Origin: Petunia secreta
Taxonomy: Eukaryota; Streptophyta; Magnoliopsida; Solanales; Solanaceae
NCBI GenBank assembly: GCA_029990175.1
Contig: JARKIP010000005.1
Span: forward strand, 50,581,001 to 50,645,000
Direction of reading: 5' to 3'
DNA: 64,000 bases
The translations under genes and the position numbers were made by a program. Under the pieces are notes generated by a model that ran no database searches, had not been told where the DNA came from, and saw only the letters and a list, made by a program, of their open reading frames with translations. Position 1 is the first letter of the stretch. Each line of letters starts with the position of its first letter. Shown in pieces: positions 55,162-64,000 of this stretch.

Positions 55162-56379
55162 CTTGGGTTTTGTTTCTACAAACCCCCGACCCTTGGTTCT
55201 TCGTGCCTAGTATCTTCTTTTAGTTATCTTGTTGTTGAAGTTATTGGAAAGAAGAAAAATACAAAAAAAATTGAAAAATTGAAAAATACAAAAATTGGTG
55301 TAACTTTTTGGTTGGATCGATTCTTGGATTGGGTGTTATAGATTTGTGATCGTGGCTGAATTCCCGTTGTTTTGGTACCAAATTTACTTGGATTAGATTG
55401 GATTGAAAAATTAAAACCCCAATTTTCCTTAAACCCTACCAAACCCTTGTTCTTGAGAAAACTTGGTTGATTTGGGATTGTGTGATTGTGGGGTTTTGGA
55501 TTTGATTACCGGGGAATGATCTACTAGTGATAACGAACCATTTGAAACAAATTTGGTGTGAATCGGAGTTGTATAACATCGTTTTTGAAAGATTGAAATC
55601 CATCTTTTACCCCTTTTGAAGAAATTGTGAAACCCCAACTTGAGACTTGAATCATGATTGTTCCTTGTTTGTTGCTTGGTTGGGTGTAAAAATCATTGGG
55701 GATTGGTGGTTATACCAATATACAACTTCGGGTACTTCGAATTTGGGAAGAACACGTTGAAATCGACCAAAAAGTTGGATTGAAATCGAAGAACACGTTG
55801 TTGAAAACCCAGGTTGTTCTTCGTCCAGGCGCTCCGCCTAGACCTTGGGCGCTCCGCCTGGGTTGGTCTTGCTCCAGGCGCTCCGCCTACTCTTCAGGCG
55901 CTCCGCCTGAGCACCCTCACTGATCAACTTTGCCAGGCGCTCCGCCTAAATTGCTGGGAGGTTGATTTTTAGGTAGTTTCTTCTAGGATTACTTGTTTCT
56001 TTGTTGCCTAACATCTAATTAGTGTTGATCTAAGTAATCTTCCTACTTAATTAACACTAATCCTTCATTGCTTTAGGTGAATCGTGCCTTAGTAAGGAGA
56101 GTAGGAATTCCAAGAAAAGTGTAGAACCTTTTACTCAAGTCCTTTACTTCAAAGTGCCTAGCGTTCATCGAGTCCTAATAACTCCACTCACCCCGGAGTG
56201 TGCGTGACTCGTGAATAGTTTTGGTTGAGTTGGGAATTGCTAATCATCTACGTGAAGCTTTGGAATTACAAGTCGAGTGAAATATCCACCGTCACCCAAA
56301 AGAGTGATCCGAGTGAACACAAGCGAGGGAGCGAGTGAGGTGTTTAACTAACTCTTATTTGCTTTTCTTTGTAGGTACA
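55162..56379 (+). promoter_or_regulatory. gag leader of element D with a second GC quasi-palindrome cluster
   Basis: 1.2 kb of untranslated leader. Copies of the AGGCGCTCCGCCT motif lie at 55828-55945. Just before the gag ATG is TTTGCTTTTCTTTGTAG, a good 3' splice-site sequence that also precedes the gag ATG in elements A and B. This suggests, without proof, a leader intron. Confidence 0.6.
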
Positions 56380-59300
56380 ATGGCTAACGAAGGACAAGAT
56401 TTCATTAAGGAGGCCTTGGCTAATCTTCTTGCCAAGATGGACCTCATGAACCAAAGGATTGATTCTCTTGAAAAAGGAGCCTCGAGTACTCAAGGTGAAC
56501 ATGGGACCCCGAGTGTCCAAATCGAGAAAAGGACCCCGAGTGTCCAAATTGAAACCGGAGAAGGCTCAAATAGCCCTACCTTCACCCCGGAACAAGTTGT
56601 TGAATTGCTCAAACAACAACGGGTAAAGGAGGACCGTGAGAGGATGGATCAAGTGTTGGGCAATACCCAACGAACGGGCATTCCCCGTATTTTAGACAAC
56701 CCCCAAAGAGACATTCCACTTCCAAGAGCCGTCCGCAATGTCCAAGCTCTTGAGCAACCCATTGAAGCTCAAGAAGGGGAGGAAGCCGAGTATGTTGATG
56801 AGGCTTATGGGTATGATGATCACTTTCAACCACGGCAAGGTATGAATTGGGGTCAAAATGTGAACCGGGGTAGAGGCCGAGGTCGAGGGCCACCCTTAGG
56901 ATATGGAGGGAGGAATGCAAGGAGGGACTACAATGCTTATGATGATCACTATGGAGGCCAACCGGAGCCATTCCAAGGGGGTCGTGATAACAACAACAAT
57001 CTTAATAGTGTGAAGCTCACTATTCCTTCTTTTAAAGGAAGTAGTGACCCGGTGGAGTACCTTGGTTGGAAATTGGCTATGGAGCGTATCTTTGACACCA
57101 ATGATATGCCCGATGTGAAGAAAACCAAGTATGCAATATCCTCCTTTGAATCTTTTGCTTCTACTTGGTGGGAGTCGGTGAAGAGAAATAGAAGGAGGAC
57201 GGGTATGGCTATTAATCTTACTTGGGAAGAGTTAATCCGTGTGATGGATGAGAAGTACTTGACTAATCAATACCGGGTTGAACAACAAAGGCGTCTTTAT
57301 GAGTTGAAGCAAGGTTCTAAATCGGTTGGTGAATACTTCAATGAATTTGAGCAAATCCGAATGATCCTTGACTTAGATGATGAAGACAATGAGACGGCCA
57401 TGATCCGTTTCAAAGGGGGCTTGAACCGAGACATAGCTTCACAATTGAAGTTCCACAAGTATGATGATCATTACAAGCTATGTGAAGATGCGGTTGAGGC
57501 CGAGAAATGGCTCAAGGAGGAGAAATCCCTTCGCTACAAGAGTAGCACTACTACTCCAATAAGCAAACCAAAGGAATGGAAGCCTCCTACTACAAATGCA
57601 AGGTTCCCAAGTGCAAGTGGAACAAGCGGTGCAAATGCTACCAAGGATGTGAAAAGGCCATATGAGAAGAACACACCTAATGTGGGAGGTAACTCTAAAA
57701 CTCAATTGAATGCTCCTACCTCCTCTTCAATGCAATGCCACAAGTGCAAGGGATATGGGCACTTTGCTAGGGAATGTCCTACGAAGAGGACCATGATTGT
57801 TGTTGGTAATGATGCATATGAGAAAGAGAGTGAATCGGAAGATGAGGGAGTAGAGGGAGTAGAGGGAGATGAGGGAGTAGAGGAGGATGATTTGCTTGAT
57901 GACACGGTGGAGGAGGAGGATCCTCATACTTTCTTGGTTGTTAGAAGGAGCCTAGGGGCTATGATTGTTGAAGATAGTGAAACCTTGCAAAGGGAAAATT
58001 TGTTCCATGCTAGGTGCCGGGTCAAAGATGTTGTTTGCTCTATGATAATTGATTCCGGGAGTTGTGCAAATGTAGTGAGTCAATCACTTGTGTCTCAATT
58101 GAAGTTGACTACCATGAAGCATCCTAAACCTTACCGGCTACAATGGCTAAGCGAATGTGGGGAGCTTAAGGTAGTAAAACAAGTGATAATTCGATTCAAA
58201 ATGGGAAGTTATGTTGATGAGCATTTGTTTGACGTTGTGCCTATGCAAGCATGCCACCTACTCTTAGGGAGGCCATGGCAATTCGATAGGCAAGTGGTGC
58301 ATGATGGTCGTGTCAACACTTACACGGTCAAACATGAAGGGAAGAGATTTGTGCTTAAACCTCTCACTCCTAAGCAAGTGAGTGATGACTACAAGAAAAT
58401 GAAGGAGTTGAGAGAGGTGACCAAGGCTAAGTCTATCATTGAGACTAGTCCTTTGTCCAAAGGCATGGTGGCAATCCCACCTACTTCATCTACCGGTGGC
58501 ATGTGTGCCATGATGCAACCGGGCGAGCTCTTGAAAGGCAATGATGGCACCAAGTTTCTCCTATGCCTAGTGCACAAAGGTATGACCCTTAACTCTAGTT
58601 ATGATTCTTCTTCTACCTTTTTGCCTAGTGTGTTTGAAAATATCTTGAAGGACTTTGGGGACATGTTCCCGGATGAGATGCCCGATGGCTTACCACCCTT
58701 GAGGGGTATTGAACATCAAATTGATTTTATTCCGGGCTCTCAAGTCCCAAATAAGCCGGCCTATAGAAGCAATCCCGAGGATACAAGGGAGTTGCAAAAA
58801 CAAGTTGATGACTTGCTTTCCAAAGGCTTGGTGAGGGAGAGTTTGAGTCCTTGTGCCGTTCCGGTCATTCTTGTTCCCAAAAAGGACGGCACTTGGCGAA
58901 TGTGCGTGGATTGCCGAGCCGTGAATAAGATAACGGTCAAGTACCGTCACCCTATTCCACGGCTTGATGATATGTTGGATGAATTGAGTGGGTCGTGTGT
59001 CTTTTCCAAAATCGACCTTAGGTCCGGTTACCATCAAATCCGGATGAAACCCGGGGATGAATGGAAAACCGCATTCAAGACCAAATTCGGTCTCTATGAA
59101 TGGTTGGTAATGCCCTTCGGGCTTTCCAACGCGCCTAGCACTTTCATGCGACTCATGAATCATGTCTTGAAGTCTTTTATCAACAAGTTTGTCGTTGTGT
59201 ATTTTGATGATATCTTGATCTATAGTAAGACAATTGATGAACATGTTGACCACCTTAGGCAAGTGCTTGAAGCCTTGAGAGCCGAAAAGCTCTATGCTAA

Positions 59301-60522
59301 TTTCAAAAAGTGTGCCTTTGGTGTGGAGAAGGTTGTCTTCCTTGGGTTTGTTGTGAGTGCCCAAGGAGTGGAGGTGGATGAGTCTAAGGTAGAGGCCATA
59401 CGTGATTGGCCTACCCCTACTACCGTGACTCAAGTGAGGAGCTTTCATGGTCTTGCAAGTTTTTATCGACGCTTTGTGAAAGATTTTAGCTCCATCGCCG
59501 CTCCACTCACCGAATTGGTGAAGAAAGACCAACCCTTTGTTTGGGGAGAGCCTCAAGAGAAGGCCTTCCAAGATTTGAAAAGTAGGTTAAGTACCGCTCC
59601 CCTATTGCAATTGCCCGACTTTGGGAAGGCATTCGAGGTTGAATGTGATGCCTCGGGGGTGGGAATTGGTGGTGTTTTAATGCAAGATAGCAAACCCATC
59701 GCCTACTTTAGTGAAAAGTTGAAAGGGGCCTCATTGAACTACTCTACATATGACAAGGAGTTGTATGCCCTTGTGAGAGCCCTTGCCCATTGGCAACATT
59801 ACTTGTGGCCTAGAGAGTTTGTGATCAAGAGTGACCATGAGTCACTCAAGCATCTAAGAGGCCAAGAGAAGCTCAATAAGAGACATGCCAAGTGGGTTGA
59901 ATTTATTGAGTCCTTTCCCTATGTGATCCAATACAAGAAAGGGAAGGACAATGTTGTGGCGGATGCCCTATCTAGGAAGTTCGCCCTTGCCACTACTCTC
60001 ACCTCTAAGCTCATGGGATTCGAGAGCATTAAGTCAATGTATGCTCTAGATCCAAAGCTAAAGAGTGTCTATGATGCTCTAGAGAAGGGGGAGAGAGTTG
60101 AGAAATACCAATGGGTTAATGGATACATCTTCAAAAATGGTAAAGTGTGCATACCCGAGTCCTCATGGAGGGAGTTGCTTGTGCAAGAGGCACATTGTGG
60201 AGGACTCATGGGTCACTTTGGTAGGGATAAGACCTTGGCCATCCTTAAGGAACAATTCCATTGGCCTAAGATGGGGACACATGTTGAGAGACTTTGCAAC
60301 TCTTGTCTTGAGTGCAAGTTTGCTAAGTCCAAATCGAATCCCCATGGTCTCTATACCCCACTCCCCGTACCTACTAGTCCGTGGTTGGATATATCAATGG
60401 ACTTTGTCATGGGTTTACCAAGGACTAGGGGGGCCATGATAGCATTTATGTTGTTGTGGATAGGTTCTCCAAAATGGCTCATTTCATCCCTTGCAAAAAA
60501 TGTGATGATGCACAACATGTAG
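56380..60522 (+). CDS. gag-pol polyprotein of element D (gag, protease, RT, RNase H, start of integrase)
   Basis: Numbering from ATG 56380 (MANEGQDFIKEAL; the open frame extends 15 codons upstream without an ATG). Gag has a basic RG-rich stretch near 170, capsid with STWWESVKRNRRRT near 275, and an intact zinc knuckle CHKCKGYGHFAREC (about 452-466). Protease has CSMIIDSGSCANVVS near 555 with an intact Asp-Ser-Gly. RT has KIDLRSGYHQIRMKP, MPFGLSNAPSTFMRL and YFDD near 940. RNase H has VECDASGVGIGG near 1087. Integrase zinc-binding HCGGLMGHFGR..CNSCLEC lies near 1270-1315, and the first catalytic Asp is in DISMDFVMG. At about 60430 a run of six G followed by CC puts the frame out by one base, and translation ends with unrelated residues at 60522. 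The rest continues in the next entry. All enzymatic motifs look intact. Confidence 0.93.
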   Translation: MANEGQDFIKEALANLLAKMDLMNQRIDSLEKGASSTQGEHGTPSVQIEKRTPSVQIETGEGSNSPTFTPEQVVELLKQQRVKEDRERMDQVLGNTQRTGIPRILDNPQRDIPLPRAVRNVQALEQPIEAQEGEEAEYVDEAYGYDDHFQPRQGMNWGQNVNRGRGRGRGPPLGYGGRNARRDYNAYDDHYGGQPEPFQGGRDNNNNLNSVKLTIPSFKGSSDPVEYLGWKLAMERIFDTNDMPDVKKTKYAISSFESFASTWWESVKRNRRRTGMAINLTWEELIRVMDEKYLTNQYRVEQQRRLYELKQGSKSVGEYFNEFEQIRMILDLDDEDNETAMIRFKGGLNRDIASQLKFHKYDDHYKLCEDAVEAEKWLKEEKSLRYKSSTTTPISKPKEWKPPTTNARFPSASGTSGANATKDVKRPYEKNTPNVGGNSKTQLNAPTSSSMQCHKCKGYGHFARECPTKRTMIVVGNDAYEKESESEDEGVEGVEGDEGVEEDDLLDDTVEEEDPHTFLVVRRSLGAMIVEDSETLQRENLFHARCRVKDVVCSMIIDSGSCANVVSQSLVSQLKLTTMKHPKPYRLQWLSECGELKVVKQVIIRFKMGSYVDEHLFDVVPMQACHLLLGRPWQFDRQVVHDGRVNTYTVKHEGKRFVLKPLTPKQVSDDYKKMKELREVTKAKSIIETSPLSKGMVAIPPTSSTGGMCAMMQPGELLKGNDGTKFLLCLVHKGMTLNSSYDSSSTFLPSVFENILKDFGDMFPDEMPDGLPPLRGIEHQIDFIPGSQVPNKPAYRSNPEDTRELQKQVDDLLSKGLVRESLSPCAVPVILVPKKDGTWRMCVDCRAVNKITVKYRHPIPRLDDMLDELSGSCVFSKIDLRSGYHQIRMKPGDEWKTAFKTKFGLYEWLVMPFGLSNAPSTFMRLMNHVLKSFINKFVVVYFDDILIYSKTIDEHVDHLRQVLEALRAEKLYANFKKCAFGVEKVVFLGFVVSAQGVEVDESKVEAIRDWPTPTTVTQVRSFHGLASFYRRFVKDFSSIAAPLTELVKKDQPFVWGEPQEKAFQDLKSRLSTAPLLQLPDFGKAFEVECDASGVGIGGVLMQDSKPIAYFSEKLKGASLNYSTYDKELYALVRALAHWQHYLWPREFVIKSDHESLKHLRGQEKLNKRHAKWVEFIESFPYVIQYKKGKDNVVADALSRKFALATTLTSKLMGFESIKSMYALDPKLKSVYDALEKGERVEKYQWVNGYIFKNGKVCIPESSWRELLVQEAHCGGLMGHFGRDKTLAILKEQFHWPKMGTHVERLCNSCLECKFAKSKSNPHGLYTPLPVPTSPWLDISMDFVMGLPRTRGAMIAFMLLWIGSPKWLISSLAKNVMMHNM

Positions 60523-61502
60523 CTACCTTGTTTATTGAAAATGTTTTGAAATTGCATGGTGTGCCTCAAACTATAGTGAGTGATAGGGACACTAAGTTCC
60601 TAAGTCATTTTTGGAGGAGTTTATGGGGTGCCCTTGGCACCAAACTCTTGTTCTCTACGTCCCACCACCCCCAAACCGATGGTCAAACGGAGGTGGTAAA
60701 CCGTACTTTGGGTGCTCTTCTTAGAGCCATGACCCGAGGTAAAGGTGGGACTTGGATTGACAAGCTTCCTCTCATGGAGTTTGCCTACAATCGAACCGTG
60801 CATAGAATGATTGGCATGACTCCATTCGAGTGTGTTTATGGATTTAACCCCTTGATTCCCCTTGATCTAACCCCTTTGCCAAGGGAAATGGTTGTTAATT
60901 TTGAAGGGAAAGCTCGAGCCAAGGCTTTGATGGAGCTACATGCTAAGGCCAAGAAGAATTTGGAGGAAGCTTATGCCAAGGTTGCCTCCAAGAAAAACAA
61001 GGGACGCAAGAAGGTGGAACTCAAGAAGGGTGACTATGTGTGGGTGCACTTCCGGAAAGAAAGGTTTCCGAACCTTAGGAAAGGGAAGTTGGCACCCCGG
61101 GGAGATGGCCCATTCCAAGTGCTTTCAAAGATAAACAACAATGCATATGTGGTCGACTTGCCAAGTGAGTATCAAGTCTCTAACACTTTCAATGTTTGTG
61201 ACTTGGTTCCTTTGGATGTAGGTAATGAGGAGGTCGTGGATGATGCTTCAATTTCGAGGACGAAATCTTCTCAAGAAGGGGAGGATGATGCCGGGCAAAC
61301 CACGAGACCCTTCAGTCGGAGCCAAGCTAAGGAGATCCAAGGAGTACATCTACACTTGGTGAGGAAGGGACTAGAAGAAGGAAGCAATTGGAAGCCATTC
61401 CGGGTGATTAGAGCAATTGGAGAGCCATTCAGCACTTTGGGCGCTCCACCTGAAGACAAAGGAGCTGAGGCGCTCCACCCAGTGTTTGGGCGCTCCACCT
61501 GA
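60432..61502 (+). CDS. Integrase core, C-terminus and LTR-encoded tail of element D
   Basis: The frame continues the polyprotein after the one-base slip near 60430 (first listed Met at 60456, MDRFSKMAHFIPC). It has the second catalytic Asp in TIVSDRDTKFLSHFW and the Glu in HPQTDGQTEVVNRTLG, then the C-terminal domain KKGDYVWVHFRKERFPNLRK..YVVDLPSEYQVSNTFNV. It then crosses the polypurine tract as SSQEGEDDAGQTTRPFSRSQ and runs 217 bases into the 3' LTR before the stop. No classical chromodomain is seen; the tail resembles the CRM-type extension beyond the tract, whose role is thought to be targeting of integration. Confidence 0.9.
   Translation, partial: GHDSIYVVVDRFSKMAHFIPCKKCDDAQHVATLFIENVLKLHGVPQTIVSDRDTKFLSHFWRSLWGALGTKLLFSTSHHPQTDGQTEVVNRTLGALLRAMTRGKGGTWIDKLPLMEFAYNRTVHRMIGMTPFECVYGFNPLIPLDLTPLPREMVVNFEGKARAKALMELHAKAKKNLEEAYAKVASKKNKGRKKVELKKGDYVWVHFRKERFPNLRKGKLAPRGDGPFQVLSKINNNAYVVDLPSEYQVSNTFNVCDLVPLDVGNEEVVDDASISRTKSSQEGEDDAGQTTRPFSRSQAKEIQGVHLHLVRKGLEEGSNWKPFRVIRAIGEPFSTLGAPPEDKGAEALHPVFGRST
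61273..61285 (+). other. Polypurine tract of element D
   Basis: AAGAAGGGGAGGA directly before the LTR start TGATGCC, inside the reading frame (codes for QEGED). The same position holds in A and B. Confidence 0.9.
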
Positions 61503-62064
61503 AGACAACAGGGCTTAGGCGCTCCGCCCCAATTCCAGGCGGACCGCCCGGGCCACCCCACTGCCCAATTTTTGCACAATTGTGAGGCGCTCCGCCCCAA
61601 CTTTGGGCGCTCCGCCCGGGCCACTGAAGCACGAGATTTCTAGCTATGTTAAGACTATTTTGACCCTACGTGGTCCTTAATTTCCTAAGCCTAAGTGTGG
61701 GCATTTTAGACCTTTCAAAGAGTGTCTAACAACACCTATAAATAGCTAGTAGCTTGTCTTATTTCATTAGCTAACTTTGATGATAAAATTACACTTGTGT
61801 TGAGAGTTGAACTCTTTGAATTGAATGAAACCCTTTTGATGGGACTTGTTTATTCCTCTAGCGGATCTAGATGAATTCCAATCCCCCCCCCCCCGATCAT
61901 TCTACTTGCGTGCTCGCGTTAGCTCGAGGGTAGTTGCCTAGTGTAGGTGTTCTTGTCATCTTCTTGGGGTGTAACGGAACTAGTTCTCCGTTGCTACTCG
62001 AGATTATCGTACGAGTTACGTCTCGCTTTTATCTTTATTTTTCCGCGTTTGATTACCTACATCA
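61286..62064 (+). repeat. 3' LTR of element D
   Basis: 779 bases, almost identical to 54349-55143. Quasi-palindrome cluster at 61436-61620. TATA box near 61737-61744. Confidence 0.95.
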
Positions 62065-62069
62065 CATCA

Positions 62070-62424
62070 TAATCATCATAATTTTCACCAAGCCTGGAGA
62101 CCTCCCCTTCTTGAGCTTCATCAACTTGATCAAGGGATACAACATTTCTTCGGGGCCGCATGAGTGGAACTTAACCTTGGGTATTGCCCAACAATCTTTC
62201 TCGAACAAGAGCTTCCTCTTTCAACCATTGTCGACGAGCTAGCTCTGCAAATTGATCCGGTCTCATGGTTGAGCCATCACTTGTGCCTTCCCCGGCATCT
62301 TTGTGGACACTCGGGGTCCTTTCTCTTTCCAATACCTGAGATTTAGAGCCTTCACCTCGGCCAATAGATTAGCCAAGACATCGGTTGGAACCTCAATGGT
62401 ATCCTTTACCTTCTCTTCTGCCAT
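62070..62424 (-). pseudogene. gag start of element B
   Basis: The minus strand from ATG 62424 reads MAEEKVKDTIEVPTDVLANL, then the acidic and charged N-terminal part with frame breaks. It continues across element D into 54343-53061. The ATG is preceded by GTTTGTAGGTAC, as in element A. Confidence 0.8.
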
Positions 62425-63612
62425 GTACCTACAAACAATCAAAAACAAGAAACGAGATTAGAGTAAAAGTCCTCACGCACTCCCTCACTTTTGATTGTCG
62501 CTCGGGTTCACTCAAGTTGGGGTAGGTTCACACAAGCTTGAGATCAATGGCCTCCTCGTAGTTAATCAACTTCCTCGATAACCAAACCAATTCACAAGAA
62601 CCAAATACTCTTCGGAAAGAGTGGAGTTGATAGAACTCTATGAACATTAGGCTATTTAGTGTGCACTTGAAGCAAAAATTAAACTACGAGTCTTCTTTGA
62701 GGTCTACTCTCCCCTAGGCACGAGTAACCTAATCACTCAATGAACTAGTACTAATTGAGTAGGAGTGTTACTCTGAAAGTACTAGCTGGAAGCAATGGAA
62801 AAACAAACAAACACGAAAGCCTAAGGAAAACAACTACCCGAACCCGCTTCAGGATTCTGGGCGGTCCGCCTAGGTGGTGGGCGGTCCGCCTGGATTTTGG
62901 GAAAAATTAGATAGATTGTGAGCTGGGCGGAGCACCTAGACTTGGGTGGAGCGCCTAGGCTTGGGCGGTCCGCCTGAGCCTGGTGCTTCAGCTCGTCAAG
63001 AACACGGTTTTGACGATTTTCAAGCAATTTTCGAATGATTTCAAGGTGTTTTTCCAATTTTAATGATACCCAAAGGTATTTTAAGCTACTATCAACAAAC
63101 CCCAATGTTTTAATCCAACAAACAACCAAAAACAAGCTTGTTCTAAGATTTTTGAACAAATTTTCAAAGGGTTTTCAAAAATTTTGAGATTCAAAACTTC
63201 GATTCTCAAACCGCAACACCAAATGACGTTATAGGGGTATCAAAACGACGGGTTAACATCAAAGAACAATCCCCGATATCAAACATCCAATAAATCACTA
63301 CAACAAACCAAATCTAGCAATTTTTGTGATTTTTCAACTTTGGAGATTTGATTTTCAAGATTTTGATTCACAACTTCAAATTGTGTTTTGAAGGTACCCA
63401 ATCAATGGAAATACGTCAACAAACATTCCTCGATAACTAACACCAACAAAATCGATACAACTAACAAGATCTAGTAACAACTTTTGGAATTTTCTAGTTT
63501 TGAATTTTTTTGGGTTTTCTTCAAATTTTCAAGAACAAGAACATCAATAACAGTAAGACAAGATAAAAACACAACGAACAAGGAACGAGGGTTTGTAGAA
63601 AAAACACACGAG
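62425..63612 (-). repeat. gag leader of element B
   Basis: About 1.2 kb, untranslated, with GC quasi-palindromes in both orientations at 62858-62985 (for example GGCGGTCCGCC). No ORF of note. Confidence 0.7.
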
Positions 63613-63628
63613 CCTTGCTCTGATACCA
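63613..63628 (-). other. Primer binding site of element B (initiator-Met tRNA)
   Basis: The minus strand reads TGGTATCAGAGCAAGG, two bases inside the 5' LTR end. Confidence 0.92.
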
Positions 63629-63630
63629 AC

Positions 63631-64000
63631 TGATAAGGGGGAAACTACGGAAGCGATAAATAAAAATAAAAGCGAGACGCGGCAAGAACAACTTACGAGG
63701 TAGCACCAAGGAACGTTGTCTTGATACACCCTCGCTCGAGTCAAGTAGAACCAATGCTATGCAACTATCCTCAAGAGACACCCGGCTCTCGCAAATAGAA
63801 TGATCAAGGAGGATTGAAGGTCAACTTGGATTCTTCCAATTGATTTCAAGCCAAAACAGTACATGTGTTTTTTAGAGCAAATCTCTTTAGTGTTTGTGTT
63901 CAAGGTAGATTGAATGGCATAAATGAGCTATGGGGTGTATTTATAGTACCCATTTACAATTCTATGTAATGCCTAAAGAGCCCTTGGCTTAATTAAAACA
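63631..64000 (-). repeat. 5' LTR of element B (cut by window end)
   Basis: It starts TGATAAGGGGGAAACTACGG on the plus strand and matches 42782 onward. TATA box near 63938-63945. The U3 end lies beyond the window. Confidence 0.9.

Larger units (their letters stand above)
54349..62064 (+). mobile_element. CRM-like gypsy element D, young and nearly intact
   Basis: Complete element of 7716 bases on the plus strand with CATCA duplications on both sides (54344-54348 and 62065-62069). The LTRs are nearly identical: I count about two base substitutions, a 22-base copy-number difference and a C-run difference. It has a Met-tRNA primer site, 1.2-kb leader, one gag-pol frame with a single one-base interruption near 60430, and the polypurine tract AAGAAGGGGAGGA abutting the 3' LTR. 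It is inserted into gag of element B in the opposite orientation. Confidence 0.95.
42782..64000 (-). mobile_element. CRM-like gypsy element B, with nested elements C and D
   Basis: On the minus strand the element starts off-window in its 5' LTR (63631 onward) and ends with its 3' LTR at 42782. Its coding sequence is split by element D (54349-62064) in gag and by Athila element C (44955-51425) in RNase H. The remaining pieces join correctly when these are removed. The flank 42777-42781 (AGAAT) should recur beyond the window if the insertion is simple. Confidence 0.9.

Noticed and set aside
58690..59571. 293-codon minus-strand ORF inside element D pol
   Set aside because: It lies entirely opposite the intact RT/RNase H frame; similar long antisense frames appear opposite A and B and follow from codon composition.
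54349..64000. Possibility that this stretch is an endogenous pararetrovirus
   Set aside because: LTRs, Met-tRNA site, polypurine tract, integrase and target duplication define Ty3-gypsy elements; no movement or coat protein of the caulimovirus type was seen.

Overview
This is a plant nuclear window, almost certainly a dicot and most likely Solanaceae (Nicotiana is my guess). The evidence is a pollen-type L-ascorbate-oxidase-like gene of the NTP303/SKS class and an abundance of nested plant LTR retrotransposons. I see only one convincing host gene, on the minus strand at 23911-25575. Nearly everything else is transposon, much of it datable by insertions inside insertions.

Left block (1-15.4 kb). 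An Athila-like, apparently non-autonomous LTR element (plus strand, about 286-14780) abuts the end of an Ogre-type LTR (1-285). It is split by a decayed Tekay/Del-like gypsy element (minus, 3739-12600), which is itself split by a 5'-truncated RTE-type LINE (6207-7840) with a 7-bp target duplication. A truncated Tat-lineage fragment (minus, 14782-15401: LTR, primer site, start of gag) follows.

Middle block (15.4-26.9 kb). An LTR-bounded but reverse-transcriptase-less Tat element (plus, 16152-22752) lies downstream of the NTP303-like gene. That gene has a TATA box and a GAA-rich hairpin leader. About 1.1 kb of AT-rich upstream sequence follows.

Right block (26.9 kb to the end). One L1-type LINE (ORF1 start near 26889, ORF2 to 42781 and probably beyond the window) is the landing pad for three insertions with clear boundaries. 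These are gypsy element A (minus, 27952-35280, duplication AAGAT), a 3.58-kb Ogre-type solo LTR (35452-39032, duplication AGGAT) and gypsy element B (minus, 42782 to beyond 64000). Element B is in turn broken by a rearranged Athila element C (44955-51425, holding a Stowaway MITE in one LTR) and by a young gypsy element D (plus, 54349-62064, duplication CATCA). A, B and D are one lineage: LTRs running TGATG..CATCA or TGATG..TATCA, an initiator-Met tRNA primer site, and pol reading across the polypurine tract. This is the layout I know from the CRM (centromeric) chromoviruses.

Most notable: (i) a roughly 180-bp piece of a protein-primed family-B DNA polymerase, of the kind carried by plant mitochondrial linear plasmids, embedded in the L1 reverse transcriptase; (ii) clusters of a GC-rich quasi-palindrome repeated in both the U3 and the leader of every CRM-like copy; (iii) the chimeric Athila C locus, best explained by recombination between a solo-LTR and a full-element haplotype; (iv) the hairpin leader of the pollen gene. 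All identifications come from reading the sequence and from remembered family features; no database search was run.
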